From the NCBI GenBank assembly GCA_035362715.1, contig DAOSDU010000001.1:176222-240221 (forward strand): a DNA stretch of 64,000 nt, given 5' to 3'. The stretch comes from Methanofastidiosum sp. Lineage in GTDB: Archaea; Methanobacteriota_B; Thermococci; Methanofastidiosales; Methanofastidiosaceae. Shown here in pieces: positions 16,703 to 26,815 of the stretch (position 1 is the first letter of the stretch; every line of letters begins with the position of its first letter). Under the pieces are notes generated by a model. It saw only the letters and a list, made by a program, of their open reading frames with translations. It did not search any database and was not told the origin of the DNA. A program made the translations under genes and the position numbers.

Positions 16703-19639
16703 CTACTCGTACCTTAATACACTAAGCGGCCTAATTTTAACTATATTATATGCAGGTATAATAGATGCAAAGACAGATATCAATACAGACAATCCTATTA
16801 ATTCCATCATGAATATAAAACTTATCATTGATTTATCAAGCCCCAAAAAGATAGACATCAATTGTGACGCTAGATAGAGTACCAAAAGTGAAGTAAATCC
16901 GCCTGTAACGCCTATAGAGATATTTTCTATGGCAATATTTTTTAAAACACTCCAGTTCCTTGCCCCGATTGCTTTCATAATAGCAAATTCTCGTTTTCTG
17001 TCTAGTGTTGAGATATACATCATGTTTGCTATGACAATGACGGCTACAAAAAGAGAAAATGATGCAATTATTGATATAGGTATCAGGACCTGGTCGATCA
17101 TTCTTGTCACCATTTCCTGGAGTCGTGATGCTTCAAATATCCTATAATCTGGAAACATTGACCCAAGTTTTTTTAAGGTAATCTCTTCATAACCTGTTTC
17201 TGCGTCAACGGCAAGTGTGTAGGTATAAATCCCCGAGAAATTGTCCTTTAACGCCCTATACGGAACAATAATCTGGGCCTCAAGATTAAATGGGCCATTT
17301 TGGATATCCCTAACCTCGAATTTCTTTGATCTATCGTTTAGCTCCAATGTCAGAGTGTCCCCAATCTTTAATCCATTAGAGTTTGAGAGTGACCTTGAGA
17401 TTATCACACCGTTCTCATCATAAATTGAAAAATAGTCGTTTTCAAGTCCGTTTCCCACGATATTTAAGATAACGGCTGAACTTGATATTGGCCCATCATT
17501 TACGCTGATGATGTTAAACTCTTGATTTTTAGAAGTCTTTCTTATCTCTTCAATTGTTTCGTATGATGCCATAAGCCCAAGATTTGTTGAACCTCCGCCT
17601 CCTGGGCCGAAAGTTGATGTCTGCGAGTATAATCCAATGACGGTCATCTCGATTGGATAATCTTCATATGTAAAAAAAATCTTATCGCCAACTTTTATAT
17701 CGAAGTAGGCTGCGCCTCTTGAAGTCATAATAATATTGTTTCTTCCAATATCCTCTACCCCAAGAAGCCTTCCTGATGCGATCTGTTGATTTATCACATC
17801 ATTCCCAATATTCTGCCCCGAAATAGAAACGCCAGACATAAATCTATCTTCAACAAAATCCCTATCGCCATCCGACATGCGATAAAGGTAATTACTAATC
17901 GGCCGTCCATTAATACTCTGGATATAGCAGTCAGAGATGCTTATGGAATATCTGTAAAGATTGGATATACCTTCTGTTAGTAAGATTCTTTCTTCTACCT
18001 GTTTTATAGAAGATTCTGGAATTGACATAATCTGGATATCATAGTTCAAATTGTTTGAAAGGCTTTCACTGACAGAAGTTTTAACACCTTCGCCTGCCAT
18101 AAGCACTGCCCCAACTGTTCCAAGACCAATTGAAATTGCAAGGAGTGCTGTTGCTATAGTCCAGCAGTTTCTCTCAAGATTTTTAAGAGCCATTTTTAAG
18201 GAAAGAATACCAAGAGTTGGAATAAAAGATATGGCTTTAACGAGATATCTACAAAATATCGTGAAACCAAGCATTATTAGAATCAATACAAATATTACAA
18301 GAACTAAAGACCATGAATTAAGATTGATATTTATGATTGCCCCAAAGACTAAGAGAGAAATAGCAGTTATAATGAAAAATCCAATATCTTTGTAGAAAGG
18401 ATCATCCCCCTCCATGTCCTTCAATACTATTATAGGTCTAACCCGGCTACCTATATATGCAGGCAAAATCTGGAAAACCATCGTAGAGAAGAGGCCAAGC
18501 AAAAATCCATATATTAGCGTATCTGAATTGATTGTCCATATAAGTGATGTCCTAAAAATACTACTGGCTATCACTGCAAGCTGTTTTGAAAAAAAGATTC
18601 CAAGAGCTACCCCAGTCGCACTACCTACTAATCCAAGAAGAAATGCTTCAACGATAAAAAAGAAAATCACATTGATATTTTTTATCCCAATTGCTTTCAT
18701 TATACCGATTTCTTTCTTTCTCTCCTTCATTGATATATACATTGTTGTGATAATCCCGAGCCCTCCAACTAAAAGAGCTACAATCCCGGATAGCTTAAAA
18801 AAGGTGAATACAATCTCTAATGAACTCAAAGTGTTCTCACTCTGTTCTATATATGTTGTTGTTCTGATACTATATTTTTCCCTCTCATTTATTTCCGATT
18901 CAATAAGGTCAACTGTGTCCTCCATCAGATAATCATTTTGAGTCCTTATTACTATCTGATTTGGCGGATTTTCAGCAACATCATAATTGAATAATTCCTT
19001 GAATGCGCCCATTTCCATATAAGCATAATCGCTGATATCGCCAGTTCCTGTGGATACTACTCCGGCTATATTAAGTTCAACTAACTCATCATCAACTATT
19101 ACTAAAATTGTGCTGCCGCTACCAAGCCCTAAATTATCTGAAAGAGTATCTGTTATTAGAATATCATTAGTATCTTGCAAGAGCAGACTATAGTCGCCAA
19201 CATTTGGCTCAATTGTAGCTATCTCACCATAAAGAGGATACACCCCCGAATCGATACCTATAAATCTTATCATTCTTGGCTCATCTGAATCTGTAACGGC
19301 CATACTACCAAGCGTGTAGGTGTATTCATCTATCGTCCCAGCATCTTTTAATCCAGTTAGAAAATCTTCAATTAGATCAAAATCAACAGTCGTTGTTCCA
19401 CCCATACCGGGGACTTGGAACCCTCCTCCCCTCAAATTGAGCAATAGATCCCCACCAAGCTCACTTTTGACTGTACCGGATATTGTATATTCGGCCGAAT
19501 AGCTAACAATACCTATGGCAATAATTGCGGCAACACTAAGAGATATAGCCAATAATGAGAAGAGAGTCTTTTGCTTTCTTCTTAGAAGTGAACTTGTGGC
19601 GTATTTGAAATAAATGCCAATTCTAGAGATGAGGCCCAT
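16703..19639 (-). CDS. MacB/LolC-like ABC transporter permease with two FtsX units
   Basis: This 978-residue permease has two MacB/FtsX repeats. A first membrane helix (about 22-45) precedes a periplasmic-type domain, then FtsX helices (about 277-400), a central helix pair (about 425-465), another helix near 490, a second external domain (about 520-840) and final FtsX helices (about 860-970). The short block KERKKEIGIMKAIG and its second copy DRKREFAIMKAIGARN are the typical cytoplasmic loops contacting the ATPase. Such permeases act in mechanotransmission or lipoprotein/peptide extrusion rather than import. It overlaps the ATPase gene by 17 bp. Confidence 0.88.
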   Translation of the reverse strand: MGLISRIGIYFKYATSSLLRRKQKTLFSLLAISLSVAAIIAIGIVSYSAEYTISGTVKSELGGDLLLNLRGGGFQVPGMGGTTTVDFDLIEDFLTGLKDAGTIDEYTYTLGSMAVTDSDEPRMIRFIGIDSGVYPLYGEIATIEPNVGDYSLLLQDTNDILITDTLSDNLGLGSGSTILVIVDDELVELNIAGVVSTGTGDISDYAYMEMGAFKELFNYDVAENPPNQIVIRTQNDYLMEDTVDLIESEINEREKYSIRTTTYIEQSENTLSSLEIVFTFFKLSGIVALLVGGLGIITTMYISMKERKKEIGIMKAIGIKNINVIFFFIVEAFLLGLVGSATGVALGIFFSKQLAVIASSIFRTSLIWTINSDTLIYGFLLGLFSTMVFQILPAYIGSRVRPIIVLKDMEGDDPFYKDIGFFIITAISLLVFGAIININLNSWSLVLVIFVLILIMLGFTIFCRYLVKAISFIPTLGILSLKMALKNLERNCWTIATALLAISIGLGTVGAVLMAGEGVKTSVSESLSNNLNYDIQIMSIPESSIKQVEERILLTEGISNLYRYSISISDCYIQSINGRPISNYLYRMSDGDRDFVEDRFMSGVSISGQNIGNDVINQQIASGRLLGVEDIGRNNIIMTSRGAAYFDIKVGDKIFFTYEDYPIEMTVIGLYSQTSTFGPGGGGSTNLGLMASYETIEEIRKTSKNQEFNIISVNDGPISSSAVILNIVGNGLENDYFSIYDENGVIISRSLSNSNGLKIGDTLTLELNDRSKKFEVRDIQNGPFNLEAQIIVPYRALKDNFSGIYTYTLAVDAETGYEEITLKKLGSMFPDYRIFEASRLQEMVTRMIDQVLIPISIIASFSLFVAVIVIANMMYISTLDRKREFAIMKAIGARNWSVLKNIAIENISIGVTGGFTSLLVLYLASQLMSIFLGLDKSMISFIFMMELIGLSVLISVFASIIPAYNIVKIRPLSVLRYE

Positions 19640-20309
19640 GATTGGATACCTCTCTTATTTTCCCATCTCTGATATGAATGATCCTGTCAGCTATTCTAGC
19701 AACTTCATCAGAGTGCGTGACAAGGAAAATAGTTGTTCCAAACTCTTCTCTTAATTTTTGAAATAGGTGTAACACCTTTACTTCAGTTTTTGAATCAAGG
19801 TTTCCTGTGGGCTCATCCCCAAACAGTATCTTTGGATTATTAATCAAGGCCCTTGCTATGGCGACCCTTTGCTGCTCTCCACCGCTCATCTCTGTTGGCT
19901 TGTTATTCTTCCTGTGGCCCAATCCAACAATCTCTATAAGTTCATTGGGGTCTTTCTTTTTCCCGTTTGTAAAATATGAAGGAAGCGCAATATTTTCTAG
20001 AGCAGTTAATGTAGAAACTAGATTATAGGCCTGAAATACAAATCCAATTTTTGCCCCCCTAATCTCAGCAAGTTTACTCTCAGGGAGTTTTGTGATGTCC
20101 ACCCCATCAATTATTATGTTTCCCGATGTAGGCAAATCAAGTCCCCCAAGTATTCCAAGAAGTGTACTCTTTCCAGACCCCGATGGCCCCATCAGCGCAA
20201 CTATCTCACCCGCTCCAACAGTTAGATCTATGCCTCGGAGTATGGGTACTTCTGAATGCCCTAGATTATAAGACTTGAAAATCCCTCTTGCCTCGATTAC
20301 ATTTTTCAT
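19623..20309 (-). CDS. LolD/MacB-type ABC transporter ATPase
   Basis: This 228-residue ATPase has Walker A GPSGSGKSTLLG, Q-loop FQAYNLV, signature MSGGEQQRVAIARAL, Walker B ILFGDEPTGNLD and switch His in LVTHSDE, the LolD/FtsE/MacB set. GAGGCG precedes the ATG. It pairs with the double-FtsX permease; the CARDB-like secreted protein 26 bp upstream may be its envelope partner or cargo. Confidence 0.94.
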   Translation of the reverse strand: MKNVIEARGIFKSYNLGHSEVPILRGIDLTVGAGEIVALMGPSGSGKSTLLGILGGLDLPTSGNIIIDGVDITKLPESKLAEIRGAKIGFVFQAYNLVSTLTALENIALPSYFTNGKKKDPNELIEIVGLGHRKNNKPTEMSGGEQQRVAIARALINNPKILFGDEPTGNLDSKTEVKVLHLFQKLREEFGTTIFLVTHSDEVARIADRIIHIRDGKIREVSNHGPHL

Positions 20310-20335
20310 TGTATACGCCTCTCAATATGGTGATT

Positions 20336-21637
20336 TTACTGCTCTTCAGTTGCGGGAGGCTCAATTTCTTTTTTTAACTTCTTTTTCTTTCTATAAACGA
20401 AGACTCCTACTATAGCGGCTAAAATTATTACTATCCCCGCTACAATCGGCACTATGGGTATGCTTGAGCCTTGTGTTCTAATAAAAGGTGTGCCACTCTG
20501 CTGCGGTTTTGTGCCTGCAGATGTCTGTGTGGAAGTTGTACCACCAGAAGATGGTGGCCCAGAAGCCCCTATTGAAAGATTAAACTCCTTTTCACTTTTG
20601 AATTCGCCCTGACTATCAATGTAAGTTATTATTAACTTGCATGGAACATTTCCCATAGTTTGAGCGGTGTTTAGATAAAATACACCGTTCGTATAATCAT
20701 TTTTCTCTATTCTCCCAAGAAACGCTTGAGGGTTACCTGTAAATTTAGAATCAAGCTGAAGCCTGACATTGTCTGCGTCAGCTGTTCCGATATTTTCAAT
20801 CTTTAAAGTAAGAACAAAATCAGTGCCTGGCTGGAGTGTGGAAGGATTTGATGTTATCCTACCAATCTCTAATTTTGGTTGGCCCACTATTCGAAGACCT
20901 ATCTCTTCATTTTGAGTGTATTTATTCCCAAGGGCATCCTCAAAATCCAAAGTCAAACTCATTTTTTGATTTCTTGGAGCTAAGTTTTTATCTATCGCAA
21001 TGTTAAAGATAGAACGTACATAAGATCCCGCCCGGATATTTGTAAAGCTTTCACTTAGAGAAGAGCTAACGGGGATAATGTTATCATTATTTGTATTAAG
21101 GGTGACCTTAGCGTTTTTAATATCATTTCCGCCTGAATTTTTCAAAGTAACTGCTAGATCGAATATATCCCCGGGATTTACAGAAGCATTGCTCACGCCA
21201 TCGATAGTAACAGAATCAACTTTTAGGACTGTTTGCCCTACAACCTTGATTTCAACTTCATCCATGTAAGTGCCCAAGTTTGTAACAATCCTTACAGGCA
21301 CTTTGTAAGTCCCATACTTTGCTCCACCGTCAACGTTAACTGTGAAATACGCTGTGACAAGAGTACTTGTCAGATTGCCTATATGAAACTCATTTGAATC
21401 CTTGCTTGATGCCGAGAAAGGGTAAGATAAATCAAGATATGCCTTGACATTCGAAAAGTCAGTTGAAATCTTGTTATTTATCCTTATTGTTACTTGATTG
21501 TTTTCTGTTCCAGCATTAAGTGTTGAGCCGCCTGAAATCTCGGCTTCAATGTCCTTTTCTTCATCCGAAAAAACTGTTGAAATACTAGCCGTTGATAATA
21601 GGACTAGCGTAATAAATAAAATTGGGATTATTTTCAT
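20336..21637 (-). CDS. Secreted CARDB/S-layer-like repeat protein with C-terminal membrane anchor
   Basis: This 433-residue protein has a signal peptide (about residues 1-24) and three beta-sandwich repeats of COG1361/CARDB type: GTENNQVTIRINN, GDIFDLAVTLKNSGGNDIKNAKV, GTDFVLTLKIENIGTADADNVRL. A Gly/Ser/Thr/Gln-rich linker and a C-terminal helix (IPIVPIVAGIVIILAAIVGVFVY) with a Lys-rich cytoplasmic tail follow. It leads the ABC operon and is likely an exposed envelope component. The ATG follows GGAGG, and a TATA-like CTTTATATATAG lies near 21680-21690 on the minus strand. Confidence 0.82.
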   Translation of the reverse strand: MKIIPILFITLVLLSTASISTVFSDEEKDIEAEISGGSTLNAGTENNQVTIRINNKISTDFSNVKAYLDLSYPFSASSKDSNEFHIGNLTSTLVTAYFTVNVDGGAKYGTYKVPVRIVTNLGTYMDEVEIKVVGQTVLKVDSVTIDGVSNASVNPGDIFDLAVTLKNSGGNDIKNAKVTLNTNNDNIIPVSSSLSESFTNIRAGSYVRSIFNIAIDKNLAPRNQKMSLTLDFEDALGNKYTQNEEIGLRIVGQPKLEIGRITSNPSTLQPGTDFVLTLKIENIGTADADNVRLQLDSKFTGNPQAFLGRIEKNDYTNGVFYLNTAQTMGNVPCKLIITYIDSQGEFKSEKEFNLSIGASGPPSSGGTTSTQTSAGTKPQQSGTPFIRTQGSSIPIVPIVAGIVIILAAIVGVFVYRKKKKLKKEIEPPATEEQ

Positions 21638-21844
21638 ATAATACCTCCGTTATTCACCTTATATCGTAAAACGTTAAACTATATATAAAGACATTATGCA
21701 CCAGAAAAACGATACAAAGTCATATAACATTGGTATATTAGTCATTTAAAGGTTTTTCATAATATAAGTGTCGCACCAATACCAGTTACAAATATATAAG
21801 ACGGCCCTAATTATTCTCTATATTTAAGGGAAGGGTTTACCATC

Positions 21845-22135
21845 ATGAACAATAATTACAGAAACAGTAACAGTATCATCCTAAAAATCCTAGAGTGCAT
21901 CCTAAAGAAAAAATCTTCACAAGGTAGGGTCTTAAAGACCCACATAATGCAGTATGCAAACTTAAAGACTACAATGGCAGAAAAATACCTTAACTCACTT
22001 GAAAATGCCGAGTATATTAAAAGGGTAGAGGATACGTGGGGCAAAAGGACTGTAATCTATTATGATATCACTGAAAAAGGCATAGAAAGATACAGATGGT
22101 TTTCAAAAATTGATACGGAGCTTGAGGGAATATGA
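21845..22135 (+). CDS. Winged-helix transcriptional regulator
   Basis: This 96-residue protein is a single winged helix: an N-terminal helix ILKILECILKK, a turn and recognition region LKTTMAEKYLNSLENAEYIKRV, and a wing ending YYDITEKGIERY. The pattern is that of short archaeal PadR/DUF-type regulators with the final ITEKG motif. It overlaps the membrane protein downstream by 4 bp and is divergent from the CARDB-ABC operon, which it could control. Ligand and target are unknown. Confidence 0.8.
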   Translation: MNNNYRNSNSIILKILECILKKKSSQGRVLKTHIMQYANLKTTMAEKYLNSLENAEYIKRVEDTWGKRTVIYYDITEKGIERYRWFSKIDTELEGI

Positions 22136-22524
22136 AAGACGAGAGTTCAGTTAATGTGTTGTATGATCTAGTGGAGTATATGGAAAGGGAAAGGAAAAGA
22201 TTACTTATAGCAACAGCAATTGTGCTCTTGCTTGTACCGCTCGCACTTACTTTGAATCTTTCGGGATTCTTCTTTATGACTAAGAGAATACTATTGACAG
22301 ATGGCGAAACTTCAAGAACGTTCTATAAAGTTGGAAGGTCGATGATGCCATTATACTTTTTGGTGACTCTAAATGCTTTGACAAGTATTGCGCTCGTATT
22401 CCTTGGTATAAAGAATCTGTTGTTTCTAAAATCATGGGGCAAAAAGCTCGCCAAGATTGAGAAAATAGAAAAGAAGATCTACGAAGAGGTAATAAAAGAC
22501 GAAGAGATAATTGAAGGAGATTAA
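22132..22524 (+). CDS. Two-helix membrane protein paired with wHTH regulator
   Basis: This 130-residue protein has two clear membrane helices (about residues 22-45 and 75-98) between charged ends; the C-terminus is a Lys/Glu-rich helix. There is no known domain. Translational coupling (ATGA overlap) to the winged-helix gene suggests a membrane partner of that regulator, a common archaeal arrangement for sensing at the membrane; this is inference. Confidence 0.68.
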   Translation: MKDESSVNVLYDLVEYMERERKRLLIATAIVLLLVPLALTLNLSGFFFMTKRILLTDGETSRTFYKVGRSMMPLYFLVTLNALTSIALVFLGIKNLLFLKSWGKKLAKIEKIEKKIYEEVIKDEEIIEGD

Positions 22525-22530
22525 AGATAA

Positions 22531-24450
22531 TTACAAATAATGCCTAGAAAATATAATGAAATCATCTATTGCACTTTTTAGTGAACTTGAGTCCTTTCCT
22601 CCGACAATTACAATCCTCTTTCCGTAAAGGCCAAACTCTATGAACTCCCATTCCCCTTGTGATGTACTCCACTTCACCTTTGTAAATCCCGTATTGTAGA
22701 GCTCATCTATTAAGATATTGTCGTTTTCATTCCCAATCAAAATTAGATTTTTATTGATTTTGTCAGATTGTGTAACTTCTTTGTCAAGTTTAATTATGAG
22801 TGAAGGATCAATCTTTATAGTTTTATCATAGGTGATAGTTCTGGTAATGACATTTTGAGAGACCTCCAGGCTAACCCCATCCTTATCAATATTTTCATAC
22901 ATTAGATCTGTAATTTTTATATCAAAATAATTATTTGGTCCTTTAAGGTAAAGAGGCTCACAGCATTCGAGGTCAATCTTATCGCAAAGTGAAACTTCAA
23001 TGCCATCATAGTTGCATTTCTTAAATCTAGGATGAGATGAGTTTATATCGTAGAAATCATCGCATGTACCGTACATTCCATCCTTTCCAGGATTTATGTA
23101 AACAGAAAACTCAATACCCAACAACCTAATTGAAGTGTTGCACTCCTCGGTCAAAGTTTCATAAATGGAGATATTCTTTTCGTAAGACGATAAATTCCCA
23201 TCAAGGTCGATATCTACGCCTCTTGCAACAATATTTTCCACATTGTTTAGGACATTTAAGCTATAATTATTGGGATTTGTAATAAAAGGTTCACAGCACG
23301 GTGTATTGTAAATTACCCCAAAGTCCTTTAGCGAGTAGACATTGAACTCTGCAAGATATTCCCCATTTGCACCTTCAAAGACCTTTATTCCATCGATATA
23401 AAATGTTGGAAAAGACCAGATAGTTTCCTCAACTCCATCAATTAACATATATTCTTTTTCAAGTATGTAATAGGGATCATTTTCATAACTATTGGAAGAG
23501 TTTAATGCAAAGGCCCCATTCCCACCGTTGGAATCGCACTGAGAGGGATTACAACTACAGCAGGTGCCATTTGCATCCATCACCATTATGAACTGCTCGT
23601 TTCTCCCCTTAAAATCTGAAATCTCTAGGAAAACTTTGTATTCCCCGGAAAATGTCCCCGAACTTGGTACCTTGAATTTGTCTCCAGAGGATGTTTCCTC
23701 TATCTGTTGCCCCTGTATATCCAGAAGCTTTACTGTATACCACCCGAAATCCTTCCCCTGGCCCACTTTGAACATCACGTTGTTACTCATCTGCCTTGTC
23801 CCATAGATAAAGTATTTCAGTCTAACATCCCCTTCATCATCCCTAAAGTCACCATTGTATAGGATGTAATAATACTCATCAAAGAATTTTATCTTCTGTG
23901 AGGAGGATAAGATTTCGATATTAACATCGCAGTTCAATAAACTTGAGGGCGATGATCTAGGGATATTGACGACACGATAGATTATACTTGACATATTGAA
24001 ATCAAGACAGTAATCCCTTGGAATGTCGGTATCGCCCATTATTAAGACGATCTCTTCATGCGTTGAATTGGCACTGTATTTGTTATTTTCACTTTCCTTG
24101 TTTGAATACCATAGAGAGGAAAGACCATCTACATATTCCACTCCATTAACATATGAGTAAACTGGATCTATAAGAACGGTATCACCATAGCTGACATTTT
24201 CAATTGAAGCAGAATAAGTTTCAGTTTTTTCTATCACTATGCTGTTGGTGTAATAATTTGCAATCAGTGATGCAAGCTTTGATGTTTGAATAACTTCATT
24301 TGACGATGCACTTGACCCAAGTACAATCAAAGATTCGATGCCTTCTCCACTATAGAAGAAATCATTTCCGAAAGGTGCACCTAGAGCAGCGTTATTGAAA
24401 GATGAGATACATATGATAACAGTTAGGAATACTATCAGTTTATTTGTCAA
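22531..24450 (-). CDS. Secreted S-layer-like protein
   Basis: The best start is TTG at 24450, six bases after GGTG, giving about 639 residues with a signal peptide ending near AALGAPFG. The mature N-terminus (ESLIVLGSSASSNEVIQTSKLASLIANYY) and the extreme C-terminus (NLILIGNENDNILIDELYNTGF ... KRIVIVGGKDSSSLKSAIDDFI) resemble the two halves of methanogen S-layer domains. The middle is beta-rich with an aspartate-rich patch and a Cys cluster (CCSCNPSQC). It lacks the C-terminal MKIL peptide of other secreted proteins here. It may be an S-layer paralogue rather than the major lattice protein. Confidence 0.6.
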   Translation of the reverse strand: MTNKLIVFLTVIICISSFNNAALGAPFGNDFFYSGEGIESLIVLGSSASSNEVIQTSKLASLIANYYTNSIVIEKTETYSASIENVSYGDTVLIDPVYSYVNGVEYVDGLSSLWYSNKESENNKYSANSTHEEIVLIMGDTDIPRDYCLDFNMSSIIYRVVNIPRSSPSSLLNCDVNIEILSSSQKIKFFDEYYYILYNGDFRDDEGDVRLKYFIYGTRQMSNNVMFKVGQGKDFGWYTVKLLDIQGQQIEETSSGDKFKVPSSGTFSGEYKVFLEISDFKGRNEQFIMVMDANGTCCSCNPSQCDSNGGNGAFALNSSNSYENDPYYILEKEYMLIDGVEETIWSFPTFYIDGIKVFEGANGEYLAEFNVYSLKDFGVIYNTPCCEPFITNPNNYSLNVLNNVENIVARGVDIDLDGNLSSYEKNISIYETLTEECNTSIRLLGIEFSVYINPGKDGMYGTCDDFYDINSSHPRFKKCNYDGIEVSLCDKIDLECCEPLYLKGPNNYFDIKITDLMYENIDKDGVSLEVSQNVITRTITYDKTIKIDPSLIIKLDKEVTQSDKINKNLILIGNENDNILIDELYNTGFTKVKWSTSQGEWEFIEFGLYGKRIVIVGGKDSSSLKSAIDDFIIFSRHYL

Positions 24451-24621
24451 ACTAGCCACCAATTAACAGGTATAATACAGTTGATTGTAATCTAAGTTAA
24501 ATGTATCTATAAAGGTATTATGTAATTTAATAATAATACAAAGTAATGGAACAATGGTATATCAAAAGAAGTCATGAAAAGAAGAAAGGAATAAAAAAAT
24601 TAATAATTAATAGAAAAATAA

Positions 24622-24804
24622 TTACTTTTCTATTTCAACAATTTCGGCAATTGGGGCGTTCTTTTTGACACTTTCAATTCCATTCATGCATGATTTTTTC
24701 GTAGTGTATCCTTCGCTTGTTGCAATTATTTCCCCATTTGCTGCTTTTAATCTAAATCGAAATTGTTTTTTAGCGTCCGTGTATACTTCAAATTTTGCTG
24801 CCAT
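24622..24804 (-). CDS. DUF1508/YegP-like small protein
   Basis: The ATG at 24804 follows GGTGATGCCT and gives 60 residues. KFEVYTDAKKQFRFRLKAANGEIIATSEGY followed by KKSCMNGIESVKKNAP is the single-repeat DUF1508 (YegP) fold, a small beta-beta-alpha unit of unknown function, often stress-linked. The upstream region shares a TTGATTTTCAAAAT stretch with promoters of the secreted genes at 33.5-36.1 kb. Confidence 0.85.
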   Translation of the reverse strand: MAAKFEVYTDAKKQFRFRLKAANGEIIATSEGYTTKKSCMNGIESVKKNAPIAEIVEIEK

Positions 24805-24940
24805 AGGCATCACCTAATATATGTTTGTTTTACTATTTAAAGTTATTGATTTTCAAAATTAAAAAATTGGATTTCATTTAGGTTTAGTTGATTTCATTTT
24901 TAAAATGAAATCAATTTAAAAAATAATAAATAAGAAAAAA

Positions 24941-25720
24941 TTACTTCCAGAGCCAGCCTAAAATACCTTTATTGTTTATTTCCTTTTCTGCTAAGAGTTT
25001 AAGTCTCAATTGTTCCTGTTCTATATTTTGGATCTGCTCTTGTAAGATTGCTTTTGTTTGTGGATCAAAATCACTCTCTTCTATGAGCCTGTTTAATTCT
25101 CTGATCCTGTTCTCATTTCTCACAATCTCTTGTGCTATGAGCCCTGCTGCTTCGTTATCCCCACCCATAAAGAATTTAACAAATCCGCTTTTGCTTCTGA
25201 TCCTTTCTTCAGCCCTAGTCGTTACCTCAAAGGAATTCTTGATTTCATTTGATAACTTTGAGATGTTTGCTTCTGATTTTCCAAACATAGAAGCTGTTGA
25301 TTCCATCGTCTGGACTGCAACTTGAGCCATTTTTTGATTTTGTAGGGAGTTCCCCATTGAAGAGTTTACTTCGTGAGTTTTTTGTTGGATAACTGATCTG
25401 ACCTGTTGTTCTGTGTTTGAAGTAATTTGATTTTGATTCTGAATGTTCTGGGGAGTTTCTGAGACATTCCCTTCATTTTGACTAATCTGAGTTTGTTGCT
25501 GAACTTGGATATTGGAGGTGTTCCCTTTATTTGAAGTTTGCTCTTGAACATTCAATTGATTAGCATTCTGTGTTGGGGTTACATTATTATTGTTTGAATT
25601 TGCAAGATTCTTAGGGGATGTATTTGCCTCATTATTTGGTCCTTGATTATTTGGTGCTGCTGCAACATATGTTGAAGTGAAAAGAAATAAAATAATTAAA
25701 AAAATAAAGAGTTTTTTCAT
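24941..25720 (-). CDS. Secreted Asn/Gln-rich protein with C-terminal coiled coil
   Basis: This 259-residue protein starts with a signal peptide (FIFLIILFLFTSTYVAAAP). Residues 25-115 are a low-complexity Asn/Gln/Thr linker, and the rest is helical with heptads (about 120-245) ending GILGWLWK, whose two Trp may sit at a membrane. AGGTGAC precedes the ATG. It follows the gene at 25735 by 14 bp, so the two are probably one operon. No homologue was recognised. Confidence 0.62.
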   Translation of the reverse strand: MKKLFIFLIILFLFTSTYVAAAPNNQGPNNEANTSPKNLANSNNNNVTPTQNANQLNVQEQTSNKGNTSNIQVQQQTQISQNEGNVSETPQNIQNQNQITSNTEQQVRSVIQQKTHEVNSSMGNSLQNQKMAQVAVQTMESTASMFGKSEANISKLSNEIKNSFEVTTRAEERIRSKSGFVKFFMGGDNEAAGLIAQEIVRNENRIRELNRLIEESDFDPQTKAILQEQIQNIEQEQLRLKLLAEKEINNKGILGWLWK

Positions 25721-25734
25721 TTAGTCACCTTTAT

Positions 25735-26565
25735 TTATTTTTTACCTCCGCCGCCGTTACCGCTACCATTGCCTCCACTGTTTCCACCTGCATTGTTTGA
25801 ATTGCCTGAGTTTCCTTTTGAGTTGCCCTTGTCCTCATTATTCTTGTTACTGTTGTTAGAATTATTGTTTTTATCCTGGTCTTTTTTATCTTGGATTGTC
25901 TGTTTGATTCTCTCTCTTTCCTCTAGTTTTTCCTGGAGCTTTAGTTCATTCTGTTCCTTTAGCTGCGTCCTTGTGGCGTCCTTCTCTAGATATCTTTCAG
26001 TTGCTTTAAGTCTTGCTTCAAGTGAAGTTAATAGACCAAATGCTCTGCCTGTTTTTCCTTCTTCAATGGCTAAAGAGATTTTGTCGAGTGTTGAAGAGAT
26101 CTGGCTCAAGTGAGAGTAAACAGATTGTGGTAGATTAAAGCTGTCTATATAATAGGAGTTGCCGTCAATATCGGTAAAGTAGTATCCATCTTCCTTTTCT
26201 TCAAAGTAGAATTCGAATTCGCCAAGTGTGTATACGCCTTCTTCTGGGGCTTCTTCTTCAGCTGTTGGTTCCTCGCCAGTTTCTTCCCCTAAAGGCTCTT
26301 CAGGTGTTGTTTCTTCCTCAGTTTCAGGTGTGACGCCATAGAGGATGAATATTTCTTCTATGATCTCGTAAAATGCATTTGATTTTTCTGTGAACTTCTC
26401 ATCAATTACTGATGTTTCAGAAGTAACATCTTCAATTTCTTCTGCCTCTTCAAAGGCAACATTAGCTATATCTTCAATGGTACTTTCGGCCATTGCAGGG
26501 GCTATAACACTTAATAGGAGCCCAATGCCTATTAAGAATGCCATATATCTATGTGTGTTTTTCAT
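25735..26565 (-). CDS. Secreted acidic/coiled-coil protein with Asn-Gly-Ser tail
   Basis: This 276-residue protein has a signal peptide (residues 1-26, ending APAMAE), an acidic Glu/Thr-rich segment (about 80-105), a short beta segment (EFEFYFEEKEDGYYFTD), a helical Lys/Glu-rich coiled coil (about 150-225) and a C-terminal Asn/Ser/Gly tail. Low-complexity tails are typical of cell-surface linkers. TTTAAATAGG about 27 bp upstream of the ATG suggests a leaderless transcript. Function unknown. Confidence 0.6.
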   Translation of the reverse strand: MKNTHRYMAFLIGIGLLLSVIAPAMAESTIEDIANVAFEEAEEIEDVTSETSVIDEKFTEKSNAFYEIIEEIFILYGVTPETEEETTPEEPLGEETGEEPTAEEEAPEEGVYTLGEFEFYFEEKEDGYYFTDIDGNSYYIDSFNLPQSVYSHLSQISSTLDKISLAIEEGKTGRAFGLLTSLEARLKATERYLEKDATRTQLKEQNELKLQEKLEERERIKQTIQDKKDQDKNNNSNNSNKNNEDKGNSKGNSGNSNNAGGNSGGNGSGNGGGGKK

Positions 26566-26815
26566 ACAAAAATAGTGTTTCTTTTACCTATTTAAAGCTT
26601 TCTGTGCCTTTATTCTAAATTTAGAGGTTAATAATAGTTCATAATAGTTTTTAATCGTTCATTAAAGTTTATTTTGTTTTTTAATTGTTCATAATTGTTT
26701 ATTTTAGTTTTTAAAGTTTAAATTAATCTTATTATATTATATAAGAATCATAAGAAACTTAATATCTAAAAAGAAGTTGAAATAAAGAATATTTATAATA
26801 GAAAATAAAAGATAT

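Noticed and set aside
26566..26815. Short GTTCAT/TTTTTAAT repeats in the AT-rich gap
   Set aside because: Units at 26637, 26657 and 26687 are irregularly spaced and poorly conserved, compatible with AT-rich terminator and promoter sequence.
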